Shown in pieces: positions 1 to 8,023 of a DNA stretch of 64,000 bases (positions are counted from its first letter, which is position 1; each line of letters begins with the position of its first letter). The notes beneath the pieces are model-generated. The model saw only the letters and a program-made list of their open reading frames with translations, made no database searches and had not been told where the DNA came from. Source of the stretch: Pseudaminobacter soli (ex Li et al. 2025) (lineage in GTDB: Bacteria; Pseudomonadota; Alphaproteobacteria; Rhizobiales; Rhizobiaceae); NCBI RefSeq assembly GCF_003012705.1, contig NZ_PXYL01000006.1:62001-126000 (forward strand), given 5' to 3'. Made by a program: the position numbers and the translations under genes.

Positions 1-1229
1 ACGACATTCGACCAGAACGAGCCGGTAGAGAGCCGCAGGCTTTCGGGATAGGTCTGCACGAAGGGCAAAGCGAGCCCGGCGAGGCCCGTGAGAAGCACGA
101 TCGCCAGCGCCGCCAGCGTATAAGGATTTCGCGCCACGAAGCTGCCGCCCACGATACCCGTCGTGCCGGGCGCTCCAGCGCGCTCGGCATAGGCCTGGCT
201 CAGCCGGTCCAGCGCCACCGCCAGCGCAACTATGGCAAGGCCCGATTCCAGTCCCGCACCGATGTCGAGCCGACGAAGTGCCGCCAGCACGTCGAAGCCG
301 AGCCCGCCGGCGCCAATCATCGAGGCGATGATGACCATGTTGAGCGACAGCATGATCACCTGGTTGACGCCCACCATCAGGCTGTCCTTGGCCGACGGCA
401 CCAGCACCCGCCAGGTCATCTGCCGGCGCGTGCAGCCGATCATCTTGCCGAGGTCGTGGATCTCGGACGGCACCGAGTGCAGCGAAAGCGTGGAGATGCG
501 CGTCATCGGCGGCATGGCGTAGATCAGCGTCGCCACCACGGCCGCCGTGGGCCCGAAGCCGAACAGGAACAGGATCGGCACCAGATAGGCGAAAACCGGA
601 ATGGTCTGCATCAGGTCGAGCACCGGCGTCAGCGCCTTTTCGAAGCGCGGCCAGCGATAAGCGGCAATGCCGAGCAAAAGCCCCGCGACCACGCTCAGCG
701 GCACCGCCACCAGGATCGAAGCCAGCGTCACCATCGCGCTCTGCCACTGGCCGAACACGGCCAGGAAGCCGAAGCAGAGCCCGACGATCAGCGCCAGCCG
801 CCGTCCGCCGGCATGAAGGCCCATCATGGTGACGATGGCGATCACCGCGATCCAGGAGAGCGGCGGCAGGATCTGCACCGCGCTCGAGCCCTGGCCCGAC
901 AGGAAGCCGGTCGAAAGCAGGCTGAGCGCCAGCTTGTAGGGCAGGTCGATGATGCTGGCGATGAAGCGCGTGAGGTCGGTGAAGGTGAAAAGACCGAAGC
1001 TTGCCTGGTTCACCAGCCATTTCATGGCATCGCCGATCCAGCGCGCGAGCGGAATCTGCCAGCTCTTGGGATAATCGAAAGTCCATTTGAGCGCCTCGGC
1101 GCCGAACCGCCACAGCAGGAGGAACGCGGCGATCGCCACACCCCAGGCGATGAGCGATGCGCTGTTACCGCGCGATGGGGACCCCTCCCGAGCCGGCGCC
1201 AGAGGTTGGAAATGAGATCGCGCGCTCAT
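1..1229 (-). CDS. proW: Glycine betaine/proline ABC transporter permease (ProW-like), 3' end outside window
   Basis: Inner-membrane permease of an osmoprotectant importer. Reading the minus strand from the ATG at 1229 gives an open frame to the window edge, so about 409 residues are present and the C-terminus is missing. The N-terminus carries several hydrophobic segments. The central part holds the ABC permease core, with the stretch around VPSEIHDLGKMIGC and TWRVLVPSAKDSLM that matches the ProW-type EAA loop. The protein is longer at its N-terminus than minimal OpuAB permeases, which is usual for ProW. It is the third gene of proX-proV-proW, but 219 bases and a perfect 45-bp inverted repeat separate it from proV. 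Substrate within the betaine/proline/choline group cannot be fixed from sequence. Confidence 0.88.
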   Translation of the reverse strand, partial: MSARSHFQPLAPAREGSPSRGNSASLIAWGVAIAAFLLLWRFGAEALKWTFDYPKSWQIPLARWIGDAMKWLVNQASFGLFTFTDLTRFIASIIDLPYKLALSLLSTGFLSGQGSSAVQILPPLSWIAVIAIVTMMGLHAGGRRLALIVGLCFGFLAVFGQWQSAMVTLASILVAVPLSVVAGLLLGIAAYRWPRFEKALTPVLDLMQTIPVFAYLVPILFLFGFGPTAAVVATLIYAMPPMTRISTLSLHSVPSEIHDLGKMIGCTRRQMTWRVLVPSAKDSLMVGVNQVIMLSLNMVIIASMIGAGGLGFDVLAALRRLDIGAGLESGLAIVALAVALDRLSQAYAERAGAPGTTGIVGGSFVARNPYTLAALAIVLLTGLAGLALPFVQTYPESLRLSTGSFWSNV

Positions 1230-1267
1230 CGAGTTGCCTCACTGAATTCGCGTACTGCATGTGAAAT

Positions 1268-1423
1268 ACCCCCCTCTGTCCTGCCGGACATCTCCCCCAC
1301 AAGGGGGGAGATCAGCAGCTTCAGGCCCTGCTTTCTACCTACTATGTCGGCGGTTGGCGAAGGTCGACGCGACAGCCAATCTCCCCCCTTGTGGGGGAGA
1401 TGTCCGGCAGGACAGAGGGGGGT
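1268..1423. repeat. Perfect 45-bp inverted repeat between proV and proW
   Basis: Arms at 1268-1312 and 1379-1423 are exact reverse complements over 45 bases, separated by a 66-base loop. Each arm also contains its own small palindrome (CTCCCCC, CACAA, GGGGGGAG). The layout matches the GC-rich palindromic intergenic elements common in Mesorhizobium-type genomes. It lies inside the proXVW transcription unit and could act on the relative expression of proV and proW. Confidence 0.9.
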
Positions 1424-1448
1424 GCTGAAGCGCGACGACATCGCCATC

Positions 1449-2474
1449 TCACCCCCGCATCATCAGGTCGACCACGTCGGCGCGGTGCAGCACGCCGACT
1501 GGCTGGCTGTCGCCGTCGACCACGCCAAGATGCTCGCTGTTGTCGCCGAAGACCGGCGCTGCCTCGGAGACCGTCGCGTGCGCCTGCACGGTTGCGGCCC
1601 CGTTCGGCATGGCGCCATTGGCCTGGCGCATGATGGAGGCCACCCGCACCACCTTGGCCTTCGGCACATTGCGCGTGAATTCGGCGACATAGGCCGTGGC
1701 CGGGTTGAGCACGATGTCTTCCGGCGTGCCGGCCTGCACGACCGCCCCGTCCTTCATGATGGCGATGCGGTCGGCGAGCCTTATCGCCTCGTCGAAATCA
1801 TGGGTGATGAAGACGATGGTCTTCTTCAGCACCGACTGCAGGCGCATGAACTCGTCCTGCATCTCGCGGCGGATCAGCGGGTCGAGCGCCGAGAAGGGCT
1901 CGTCGAGGAACCAGAGTTCCGGCTCCACCGCCAGCGAGCGGGCGATGCCGACACGTTGCTGCTGGCCGCCGGAAAGCTCGCGCGGGAAGGCGTTCTCCTT
2001 GCCCGACAGGCCGACCAGTTCGATCATTTTTCGCGCACGCGCCTCGCGTGTCGACCTGTCGATGCCCTGCACCTCGAGCGGGAAGGCGACATTGGCCAGA
2101 ACCGTCAGATGCGGCAGCAGCGCGAAATTCTGGAACACCATGCCCATCTGGTGGCGGCGAATCTCGATCATGCGGCTGTCGCTCGCCGCCAAAAGGTTCT
2201 CGCCGTTGAACAGGATTTCGCCGGCGGTCGGCTCGATCAGCCGCGACAGGCAGCGCACCAGCGTCGACTTGCCGGAGCCGGACAGGCCCATGATGACGAA
2301 GATCTCGCCGGAACGGACCTCGAGGTCCACGTTGCGCACCGCGCCGACAAGCCCGGCGCTGGCGAGCGCTTCGGCCGAGATGTCGGCCTTCGCCGAGGCC
2401 ATGAATTCCCGGGCGCCGCTGCCGAATATCTTCGACACGTTGCAGCAAATAAGTTTCGGTTCCGGTGAAGGCAT
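1449..2474 (-). CDS. proV: Glycine betaine/proline ABC transporter ATP-binding protein with C-terminal CBS region (ProV-like)
   Basis: ATPase that powers osmoprotectant uptake. The 341-residue protein begins with the about 45-residue lead found in ProV, followed by Walker A GLSGSGKST (63-71), the signature LSGGQQQR (167-174), Walker B LWFLDEP (187-193) and the switch His in ITHDFDE. The last 70 residues resemble a degenerate CBS module ending in GVLHRADVVDLMMRG, which in this family senses ionic strength. It is shorter than E. coli ProV (400 residues), so a single CBS unit is likely. It lies 84 bases downstream of proX. No strong Shine-Dalgarno sequence precedes the ATG; the start is chosen because the lead aligns with ProV. 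Confidence 0.9.
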   Translation of the reverse strand: MPSPEPKLICCNVSKIFGSGAREFMASAKADISAEALASAGLVGAVRNVDLEVRSGEIFVIMGLSGSGKSTLVRCLSRLIEPTAGEILFNGENLLAASDSRMIEIRRHQMGMVFQNFALLPHLTVLANVAFPLEVQGIDRSTREARARKMIELVGLSGKENAFPRELSGGQQQRVGIARSLAVEPELWFLDEPFSALDPLIRREMQDEFMRLQSVLKKTIVFITHDFDEAIRLADRIAIMKDGAVVQAGTPEDIVLNPATAYVAEFTRNVPKAKVVRVASIMRQANGAMPNGAATVQAHATVSEAAPVFGDNSEHLGVVDGDSQPVGVLHRADVVDLMMRG

Positions 2475-2558
2475 GGTCCGTCCGGTCGCAAAGTCGTTTC
2501 AGGCACTGGGGGGAGGAGGCCCGCCGCAGCGCGGCGGCGGGCGAGAGCCGGTCAGCGG

Positions 2559-3545
2559 CTATTTCTTGATCCACTCGGACCAGCGGGCTTCGTTGGCCGC
2601 CATCCATTCGGCCACCACGTCGTCCACCTTCTGGCCTTCGAGATCGGCCTTGACGATCAACTGGCCCATTTCGTCGTTGTCGAGCCTGAAGGCCTTGATC
2701 GCCTTGTAGGCGCCCGGCCATTTGTCCTTCACGCCCGACCAGCCGACCTTCCAGATCGGCCCGCGCGGCTTGGCGCAGTCATAGAGCGCGTCCGGATTGA
2801 TGCCCCAGGAAGGGTCGGTGTAGCAGGCCTTCTCGTATTTCGGGAACTCGATCCAGTGGCCCTTGAACTTCACGGGCGCCCAGTGCGGGGCATAGATCCA
2901 GAGCAGGATCGGTGCCTTGCGCTCATAGGCGGATTCGAGTTCGGCAAAGAGCGCTGCATCGGTGCCGGCATGCACCACCTCGAAGGGCAGGCCCAGCGCC
3001 TCGACGCGTTCGTCGTCGAAGCCGCCCCAGGTCACCGGTCCGCCGAGATAGCGGCCCTTGGGATAGGTCTCGGCGGTGGCGAAGGCCTCGGCGCATTTAG
3101 GGTCCTTCAGCGCTTCCCAATTGGGCAGGCCGGGGCACTTCTCGGTCATGTAGTCGGGATACCACCACTCCTCGATGGCCTGCATGCCGTTCTCGCCGAG
3201 GTTCTCGACCTTGCCGGTGGCGACGGCGGCGTCCATGGCGTCCCGCCCGGTCGTCTCCCACATCTCCATGGCGACATCCAGGTCGCCCGTCTCCAGCCCG
3301 GCGAACTGCGCCAGATAGTCGGCCTGCACGTAGTCGACGCTGTAGCCGGCTTTCTTCAGCACCTCGCCCATGATGTGGGTGGTGATGAGCTGGCCGGTCC
3401 AGTCATGCAAAGTCAGCTTGATCGGGTCGGTGGAATCCTCGGCGCGAGCCTGCGGTCCGGAGGACAGAAACATGGCTGCCGACACGGCCAGTACGCTGAA
3501 CACGGACCTGGCCATGCGGCTGTTGAAACGACTGCGCGAATGCAT
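2559..3545 (-). CDS. proX: Glycine betaine/proline ABC transporter substrate-binding protein (ProX/OpuAC family)
   Basis: Periplasmic ligand-capture protein of the importer. The 328 residues start with a classical Sec signal peptide, with a basic start, a hydrophobic run around 13-30 and a likely cut after ARA near 36. The mature part has the OpuAC fold signatures: the start KLTLHDWTG, the segment GDLDVAMEMW, and aromatic residues such as WWYPDY and IYAPHWAP that could form the cation-binding cage for quaternary amines. AGGAGG stands 7 bases upstream of the ATG. It is first in the operon, behind a TTGACA promoter at 3650-3678 and opposite a DeoR regulator. Confidence 0.92.
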   Translation of the reverse strand: MHSRSRFNSRMARSVFSVLAVSAAMFLSSGPQARAEDSTDPIKLTLHDWTGQLITTHIMGEVLKKAGYSVDYVQADYLAQFAGLETGDLDVAMEMWETTGRDAMDAAVATGKVENLGENGMQAIEEWWYPDYMTEKCPGLPNWEALKDPKCAEAFATAETYPKGRYLGGPVTWGGFDDERVEALGLPFEVVHAGTDAALFAELESAYERKAPILLWIYAPHWAPVKFKGHWIEFPKYEKACYTDPSWGINPDALYDCAKPRGPIWKVGWSGVKDKWPGAYKAIKAFRLDNDEMGQLIVKADLEGQKVDDVVAEWMAANEARWSEWIKK

Positions 3546-3649
3546 GTCGAAACCTCCTCGTTGTCGTCATTCTTCTTGTCATTGTGTGCCCCGGAGCTGC
3601 GCTGGCGCGTCTTGTGACGCCAATCGGCCCGGTGCTGTTCCCGCTGGCA

Positions 3650-3678
3650 ATCTCACGCAGGGGAAAGCGGGTTGTCAA
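3650..3678 (-). promoter_or_regulatory. Predicted sigma70 promoter of proXVW
   Basis: On the minus strand TTGACA (3678-3673) is followed after exactly 17 bases by TGAGAT (3655-3650), a good -35 and a fair -10. This predicts a transcript start near 3643 and an untranslated leader of about 100 bases before proX. Confidence 0.55.
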
Positions 3679-3683
3679 CGCTG

Positions 3684-3708
3684 TTTTGTGGTATTTTGTG
3701 ATTTTGTG
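3684..3708 (-). promoter_or_regulatory. Three CACAAAA direct repeats just upstream of the proX -35 box
   Basis: On the minus strand CACAAAA occurs at 3708-3702, 3700-3694 and 3690-3684, that is, starting 8 and 10 bases apart. The array abuts the predicted -35 element at 3678-3673. DeoR-family proteins often bind direct repeats, and a deoR-family gene starts 94 bases away on the other strand, so this is a candidate operator for it. The link is inferred. Confidence 0.45.
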
Positions 3709-3801
3709 ACCGAATGGCGCCGTATTCGTTGCGATCGTTGTCACAATTGCCTAAGAAACGGTCATGAAGGATAGGTTTTCGGCAGAGCAGCAGCGCGCAT
3801 C

Positions 3802-4569
3802 ATGAACCACTCCAAACGGCACGCGGAAATCCTGCGCATCGTGCAGGACGAAGGCACGATCAGCATTGCCGACCTGGCCGACCGGCTGGGCGTGTCGCTT
3901 GAGACTGTGCGCCGTGACGTGAAGCCGCTGACCAGCGATGGCACGGTCATGAAGATGCACGGCGCCATCGGCTTGCCGGCGATCGTGGGCGAGGCGCCCT
4001 TCGAGCGGCGCATGCGCGAAAACAGCGAGGCCAAGCGAGCGATTGCCCGCCTGGTCGCCACCACCATTCAGGACGGCGAGTCGGTCATGCTCGACACCGG
4101 CACGACCACCAGCTACCTCGCGCGCGAACTCCTCGGCCATCGCCGGCTGACGGTGGTGACCAATTCATCCGACATCGCCCGCACCCTGGCGACAGTCAAC
4201 GGCAACCGCGTCTACATGGCCGGCGGCGAGCTTCGCAGCGATTCAGGCGCGGCCTTCGGCATCTCGGCCATCGAGTTCGTCAGCCGCTTCAGTGTCAACC
4301 ATGCCATCATCTCCATCGGCGCGCTCGATGCCGTTGCTGGCGTCATGGACTACGATCTCGAAGAGGCGGAATTCGCGCGCATGGTGCTGTCGCGCGGCAC
4401 GCGCTCGCTGGTGGTCACCGACCACACCAAATTCGGCCGCCAGGGGCTGGTGCAGGTGTGCGGCTTCGGCGGTTTCGGCGAGCTGGTCACCGACCGGACG
4501 CCGCCACCCGACATTGCCGCGGCCCTTGCCGCCGCCGGTACGCGGCTGACAGTGGCTGAGGCGAACTAG
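3802..4569 (+). CDS. DeoR/GlpR family transcriptional regulator
   Basis: Cytoplasmic DNA-binding regulator of 255 residues. The N-terminal 55 residues form the DeoR winged helix-turn-helix (RHAEILRIVQDEGTISIADL, then LGVSLETVRRDVK). Residues about 75-230 match the DeoR sensor domain, with the sugar-phosphate-type motif DTGTTTSYLA, then VVTNSSDIA and the C-terminal TDHTKFGR. Family members usually bind phosphorylated sugars. The gene is divergent from proXVW, with a 256-base shared control region holding three CACAAAA repeats, so it may control that importer; this is inferred from position. Its stop codon overlaps the stop of the convergent kinase gene within CTAG (4566-4569). Confidence 0.88.
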   Translation: MNHSKRHAEILRIVQDEGTISIADLADRLGVSLETVRRDVKPLTSDGTVMKMHGAIGLPAIVGEAPFERRMRENSEAKRAIARLVATTIQDGESVMLDTGTTTSYLARELLGHRRLTVVTNSSDIARTLATVNGNRVYMAGGELRSDSGAAFGISAIEFVSRFSVNHAIISIGALDAVAGVMDYDLEEAEFARMVLSRGTRSLVVTDHTKFGRQGLVQVCGFGGFGELVTDRTPPPDIAAALAAAGTRLTVAEAN

Positions 4570-5927
4570 GCGGCCAATGGCCTGAACGCCATGCGGAAGC
4601 AGGCGCCCTTTGCGACATCGTCGACCACTTCGATATGGCCGCCATGCAGTTGCATGATCTCGCGCACCAGATTGAGGCCGAGGCCAGCGCCGTGGCTCCG
4701 CGGGCGCAGGCGATGGAACGGTTCGAAGATGCGCTCGCGCTCTTCCTGCGGCACGCCATTTCCTTCGTCCGCCACCTCGATCAGCGCCGGGGCCGATACG
4801 CCCACGCTGATCTTGCCGGTATTGCCGCCATGTTCGATGGCGTTCTGGATGAGGTTCATCACCGCGCGTTCGATGGCCGTGCGGTCGCCCGATACTAGGA
4901 TGGACGTCGCCTCAGCTTCGAAGTCCATCTCGTAGCCGGCTGCAAAGGCGATGGGCGCAAGGTCGACCACCACCGTGCGGGCGACATCGACCAGGTCGAT
5001 CGGGCCAAATGTCTCCCTCTGGCGGTCTAGGCGCTGCAGGTCGAGAAGCTGGTCGGTCAGCGTCGAAAGCCGCGCCGTGTCCTGCAGCAGGCGCGCCCGC
5101 TCGGGCGAGGGCGGCAGTGCCGCGATGCGCGTTGCGAGGATGGCGATCGGCGTGCGCAGCTCGTGGGCAGCGTCGGTCAGGAAGCGCTTGTGCCGCTCAT
5201 AGCCACGGTCGAGGCGGCCCAGCGCGTCGTTGACCGCCTTCACCAGCGGCAGGATTTCGCGGGGCACCTTGTCGGCCGGCAATTGCAGGCCGCGCTGGTC
5301 GATGTCGATGCGCTCGGCCGCCGCCGCCGCATGTCCCAGTCCGCGAAGCGCGCCGTGCACCACCCACGGCGTCACGAAAAGCGTCGACAGCGCCATGAGG
5401 CCGCTGAGGGGCAGGATGGCCTGCACGAAGAAGTTTGGCGCCTGCATGAGAATGCGAAGGAGCGAAAGCTCGCCCTTCGTGCCGCTCATGATCTGTACAT
5501 TGCCGGCACCCGTATCGGTCCACCGCACCCTCACGTCGGGCGGCTCGGCCTCTCCGATTTCGCGATCGAAGCGGGCGTCGCTGATATTGTCCAGCCGCTC
5601 CGCAAAGGGCTGGAACTCGGCAGGCACGGTGCCTTCCTCCAGCCGGTGGCCTTCCTTGTCCCGGATGATGAACCAGAGGTCCGGCACGTTTGCCCGCAGC
5701 TTGGCAAGCGCTGGCGTTTCCTTCAGTTCAAGTCCGCCGGCGGCGTCGCGCGTCACAGCGTCGGCCAGCACATCCATGGTGCCGCCTTCATATTGGTGCG
5801 GGATCACGCCGGTGCCCAGCATGACGGCAAATATCAGCACGATGAGCAGGGTCAGCATGATCCCCTGGAGCACTGCGATGCGGAAGACGAGGCGCCATTT
5901 CAGCGATCTGGGTTTGCCGCGGATCAC
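4566..5927 (-). CDS. Sensor histidine kinase of a two-component system
   Basis: Membrane sensor kinase of 453 residues that should phosphorylate the regulator encoded just upstream. Transmembrane segments at about 15-37 and 168-190 flank a periplasmic domain of about 130 residues. A HAMP-like linker follows, then the HisKA box with phospho-acceptor His255 (TDAAHELRTP), the N box NLIQNAIEH (359-367), G1 DEGNGVP (387-393) and G2 GAGLGLNLV (413-421). All catalytic boxes are intact. The start ATG overlaps the end of the response regulator gene by 4 bases, so the two are translationally coupled. The signal sensed is unknown; the architecture resembles QseC/PhoQ-like class I kinases. Confidence 0.92.
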   Translation of the reverse strand: MIRGKPRSLKWRLVFRIAVLQGIMLTLLIVLIFAVMLGTGVIPHQYEGGTMDVLADAVTRDAAGGLELKETPALAKLRANVPDLWFIIRDKEGHRLEEGTVPAEFQPFAERLDNISDARFDREIGEAEPPDVRVRWTDTGAGNVQIMSGTKGELSLLRILMQAPNFFVQAILPLSGLMALSTLFVTPWVVHGALRGLGHAAAAAERIDIDQRGLQLPADKVPREILPLVKAVNDALGRLDRGYERHKRFLTDAAHELRTPIAILATRIAALPPSPERARLLQDTARLSTLTDQLLDLQRLDRQRETFGPIDLVDVARTVVVDLAPIAFAAGYEMDFEAEATSILVSGDRTAIERAVMNLIQNAIEHGGNTGKISVGVSAPALIEVADEGNGVPQEERERIFEPFHRLRPRSHGAGLGLNLVREIMQLHGGHIEVVDDVAKGACFRMAFRPLAA

Positions 5928-6604
5928 GGGTTTGCCGTCTCGCGCAACAGGTAGCCCACGCCGCGGATGCCGTTGATCGTCACCCCGCCCTCGGCATCGG
6001 CAAGTTTTTTGCGCAGGCGCGAGACATGCGTGTCGAGCGCGTTGGACTGGATCTCGTCGTCGAGGCCGAAGACTGCTTCCATCAGCACGGCGCGCTGCAC
6101 CATGCGCCCTGTGCGCCGCATCAAGGCCTCCAGCACCAGCAGCTCGCGGCGCGGCAGCGCCAGCGGCTCGCCGCGAATGGTCGCCTCGCGGTGGCCCACG
6201 TCGAAGGCCAGATGCCCGGCGCGTATCGTCTGCGCCTGCACGGCGCTCGGCCGCCTGAGCAGCGCGCGCAGCCGCGCCAGCAGTTCCTCGAAGGCGAAGG
6301 GCTTTGCCAGATAGTCGTCGGCGCCGCTGTCGAGCCCCGCGACGCGGTCGGGAATGTCGCCGCGCGCGGTCAGCACCAGCACCGGCGTACCATCCTTCCG
6401 CGTCCTTAGCCGGCGCACCAGCGAAAGGCCGTCGCCGTCCGGCAATTGGCGGTCGAGCAGGATGGCGTCGTAGTTTTCCTCAAGCGCGAAATCGTCCGCC
6501 TCGCCAAGCGAGGCGGCATGGTCGACGACCATGTCGTGCCGCTTCAGCGCGGCGCGCAGTGCCGACACCATTTCCGGTTCGTCCTCGACCAGCAATATGC
6601 GCAT
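5924..6604 (-). CDS. OmpR/PhoB family response regulator
   Basis: DNA-binding response regulator of 226 residues. The receiver domain has the acidic pair Glu7/Asp8, phosphorylation site Asp51 (LLDRQLPDGDG), Thr79 and Lys101 (LAKPF). The C-terminal winged helix spans about 130-222, with LPRREL in the wing region and THVSRLRKKL as the recognition helix. It is the first gene of the regulator-kinase pair. Upstream, on the minus strand, GCAATGTT occurs twice at 11-base spacing, the layout OmpR-type dimers prefer, suggesting autoregulation. Target genes may include the divergent methyltransferase-dedA unit, whose upstream region holds a second pair. Confidence 0.92.
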   Translation of the reverse strand: MRILLVEDEPEMVSALRAALKRHDMVVDHAASLGEADDFALEENYDAILLDRQLPDGDGLSLVRRLRTRKDGTPVLVLTARGDIPDRVAGLDSGADDYLAKPFAFEELLARLRALLRRPSAVQAQTIRAGHLAFDVGHREATIRGEPLALPRRELLVLEALMRRTGRMVQRAVLMEAVFGLDDEIQSNALDTHVSRLRKKLADAEGGVTINGIRGVGYLLRETANP

Positions 6605-6647
6605 GCAATAACCTTGTCAGAGTCGCAAGCAACCCGGTTACGATGCC

Positions 6648-6666
6648 AACATTGCAGAAACATTGC
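6648..6666 (-). promoter_or_regulatory. Direct repeat pair GCAATGTT-N3-GCAATGTT upstream of the response regulator gene
   Basis: On the minus strand the octamer GCAATGTT occurs at 6666-6659 and 6655-6648, an exact 11-base period. OmpR/PhoB-family dimers bind tandem half-sites with 10-11 base spacing. The site lies 44-62 bases before the regulator start codon. Confidence 0.5.
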
Positions 6667-6723
6667 GAAGTTGGAACGGGAAGGTGACTGCTGGTTCAAA
6701 GCTTTTTTGAGCTGCGAAACTGC

Positions 6724-6743
6724 GCAATGCAGCTGCAATGCAG
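6724..6743 (+). promoter_or_regulatory. Direct repeat pair GCAATGCAG-N2-GCAATGCAG upstream of the methyltransferase gene
   Basis: The nonamer GCAATGCAG occurs at 6724-6732 and 6735-6743, again with an 11-base period, and shares GCAATG with the pair at 6648-6666 in the opposite orientation. It lies 64-83 bases before the start of the gene at 6807. Confidence 0.45.
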
Positions 6744-6806
6744 CGCCCGCAAAAGACGTCCATCGAAGCTGATGAACGATTCGCCAGCAACATGACGGAG
6801 GTCTGA

Positions 6807-7406
6807 ATGCCTGCAAGCGATACTCTTCAATTTCTTTTCGCATGGGCGGCCGCGCCGATGCGCGTGGCTTCCGTAGTGCCTTCCAGCAGCAAGCTGGCCG
6901 AGCTGATGACGCGCGAGATCGGCGCCGACACGGGGCCGGTGCTGGAACTGGGGCCGGGCACTGGCCCATTCACCCGCGCCTTGCTTTCGCGCGGCGTGAT
7001 GGAAAATGACCTGACGCTGATCGAATCCGGCGCCGATTTTGCTCAACTGCTCAAGCAGCGCTTTCCCGCCGCACGCGTGCTGCAGATGGACGCCGCGGAC
7101 CTGCGCGATAAGCGGGTTTTCGCCGAGCCGATCGTAGGTGCCACCGTCAGTGGACTGCCCTTCCTCAACATACCGCCGCGCAAGACCCTGGCGATCCTCG
7201 AAGGCGTGTTCAGCGTGATGCGGCCGGGTGCTGCCCTCTATTTGTTCACTTATGGTACCCGCTGCTCGATCGACCAGAGTCTGCTCGACCGGCTCGATCT
7301 GCGGGCTGCCCGCGTCGGCCACACTTTCCGGAACCTTCCCCCTGCGACGGTCTACCGGGTCGAGAGGATCAATTCGATCACCCGCTACGACTGGCGCTTC
7401 GGATGA
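6807..7406 (+). CDS. Phospholipid N-methyltransferase-like SAM-dependent methyltransferase
   Basis: Probable SAM-dependent methyltransferase of 199 residues resembling the COG3963 phospholipid N-methyltransferases (PmtA type) that convert phosphatidylethanolamine towards phosphatidylcholine. The N-terminus holds a short hydrophobic/amphipathic stretch with VASVVPSSSKLA, typical of this family. The SAM-binding motif I is VLELGPGTGPFT (45-56). The late part SGLPFLNIPP corresponds to the conserved post-II region of the family. It ends in an ATGA overlap with the dedA gene, so both act in one unit. The lipid substrate is not proven; a KsgA-like rRNA methylase is less likely because the NLPY motif is absent. 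Confidence 0.72.
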   Translation: MPASDTLQFLFAWAAAPMRVASVVPSSSKLAELMTREIGADTGPVLELGPGTGPFTRALLSRGVMENDLTLIESGADFAQLLKQRFPAARVLQMDAADLRDKRVFAEPIVGATVSGLPFLNIPPRKTLAILEGVFSVMRPGAALYLFTYGTRCSIDQSLLDRLDLRAARVGHTFRNLPPATVYRVERINSITRYDWRFG

Positions 7407-8023
7407 CCGACACGATCCTTGCCGTGCTCGATCTGGGGCTTGCCGGTATCGCCTGCGTGGCGCTCGCCGAGAAGCTGCTGCCGATCGCGCCCTCCTATGT
7501 GGTGCTGATGTTCCTCGGCATGGCCGCCGCAGCAAACGGCCATGCGCTGCCGATCCTGCTCCTGGTGACCACAACCGCCTCCACGCTTGGCTCGATGCTG
7601 TGGTACGGGGCCGGCCGGCTGTTCGGCCCGGTCCGCGCGACGATGCTGGTCGAGCGTTTTGGAAAATATGTGTTCCTGCGGCCCGAAACCTACCGGCGGC
7701 TGGCGAGCGCCTATGGCCGCAACAATTTTTCGACAGCGCTGACGGCGCAACTCGTGCCGGTGGTGCGCATCTATCTTGCCCTCCCGGCAGGCGCCTTCCG
7801 GCTGGCGGCGCTGCCCTTTGCCACTGCCACTTTTCTCGGCTGCATGGTCTATAACGCCATCTTCATTGGCCTCGGCTACCTGATCCGTGACACCGGCCAG
7901 AACCCGGCCGACCTCGGCTTCCGGGTCATCATGGTCGTGCTTCTCATCGAAGGCGGCTGCATGCTGGCAGTCAGATGGAAAGCGCGCAGGCGCCACGGCG
8001 AACAAGAGCTGGGTGTTCGCTAG
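7403..8023 (+). CDS. DedA/SNARE-associated family membrane protein
   Basis: Polytopic inner-membrane protein of 206 residues of the DedA family (VTT domain), implicated in phospholipid translocation and envelope homeostasis. Visible features are the N-terminal half-helix with the acidic residue in ALAEKLLPIAPSYVVL, the G-rich segment GSMLWYGAGRLFG, and the core VVRIYLALPAGAFRLAALPF. That last stretch matches the conserved F/Y-x-R-hydrophobic-x-P-x-x-A-G motif of the family, with Pro and Gly retained. It overlaps the upstream methyltransferase gene by 4 bases, linking lipid methylation and lipid flipping. The stop codon TAG (8021-8023) is also the first three bases of a dispersed hairpin repeat. 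Confidence 0.88.
   Translation: MTDTILAVLDLGLAGIACVALAEKLLPIAPSYVVLMFLGMAAAANGHALPILLLVTTTASTLGSMLWYGAGRLFGPVRATMLVERFGKYVFLRPETYRRLASAYGRNNFSTALTAQLVPVVRIYLALPAGAFRLAALPFATATFLGCMVYNAIFIGLGYLIRDTGQNPADLGFRVIMVVLLIEGGCMLAVRWKARRRHGEQELGVR

Noticed and set aside
456-2468. Long plus-strand open frame of 670 codons
   Set aside because: It is antisense to proV and proW, is Arg/His/Gln-rich and has no domain; a shadow of GC-rich third positions.
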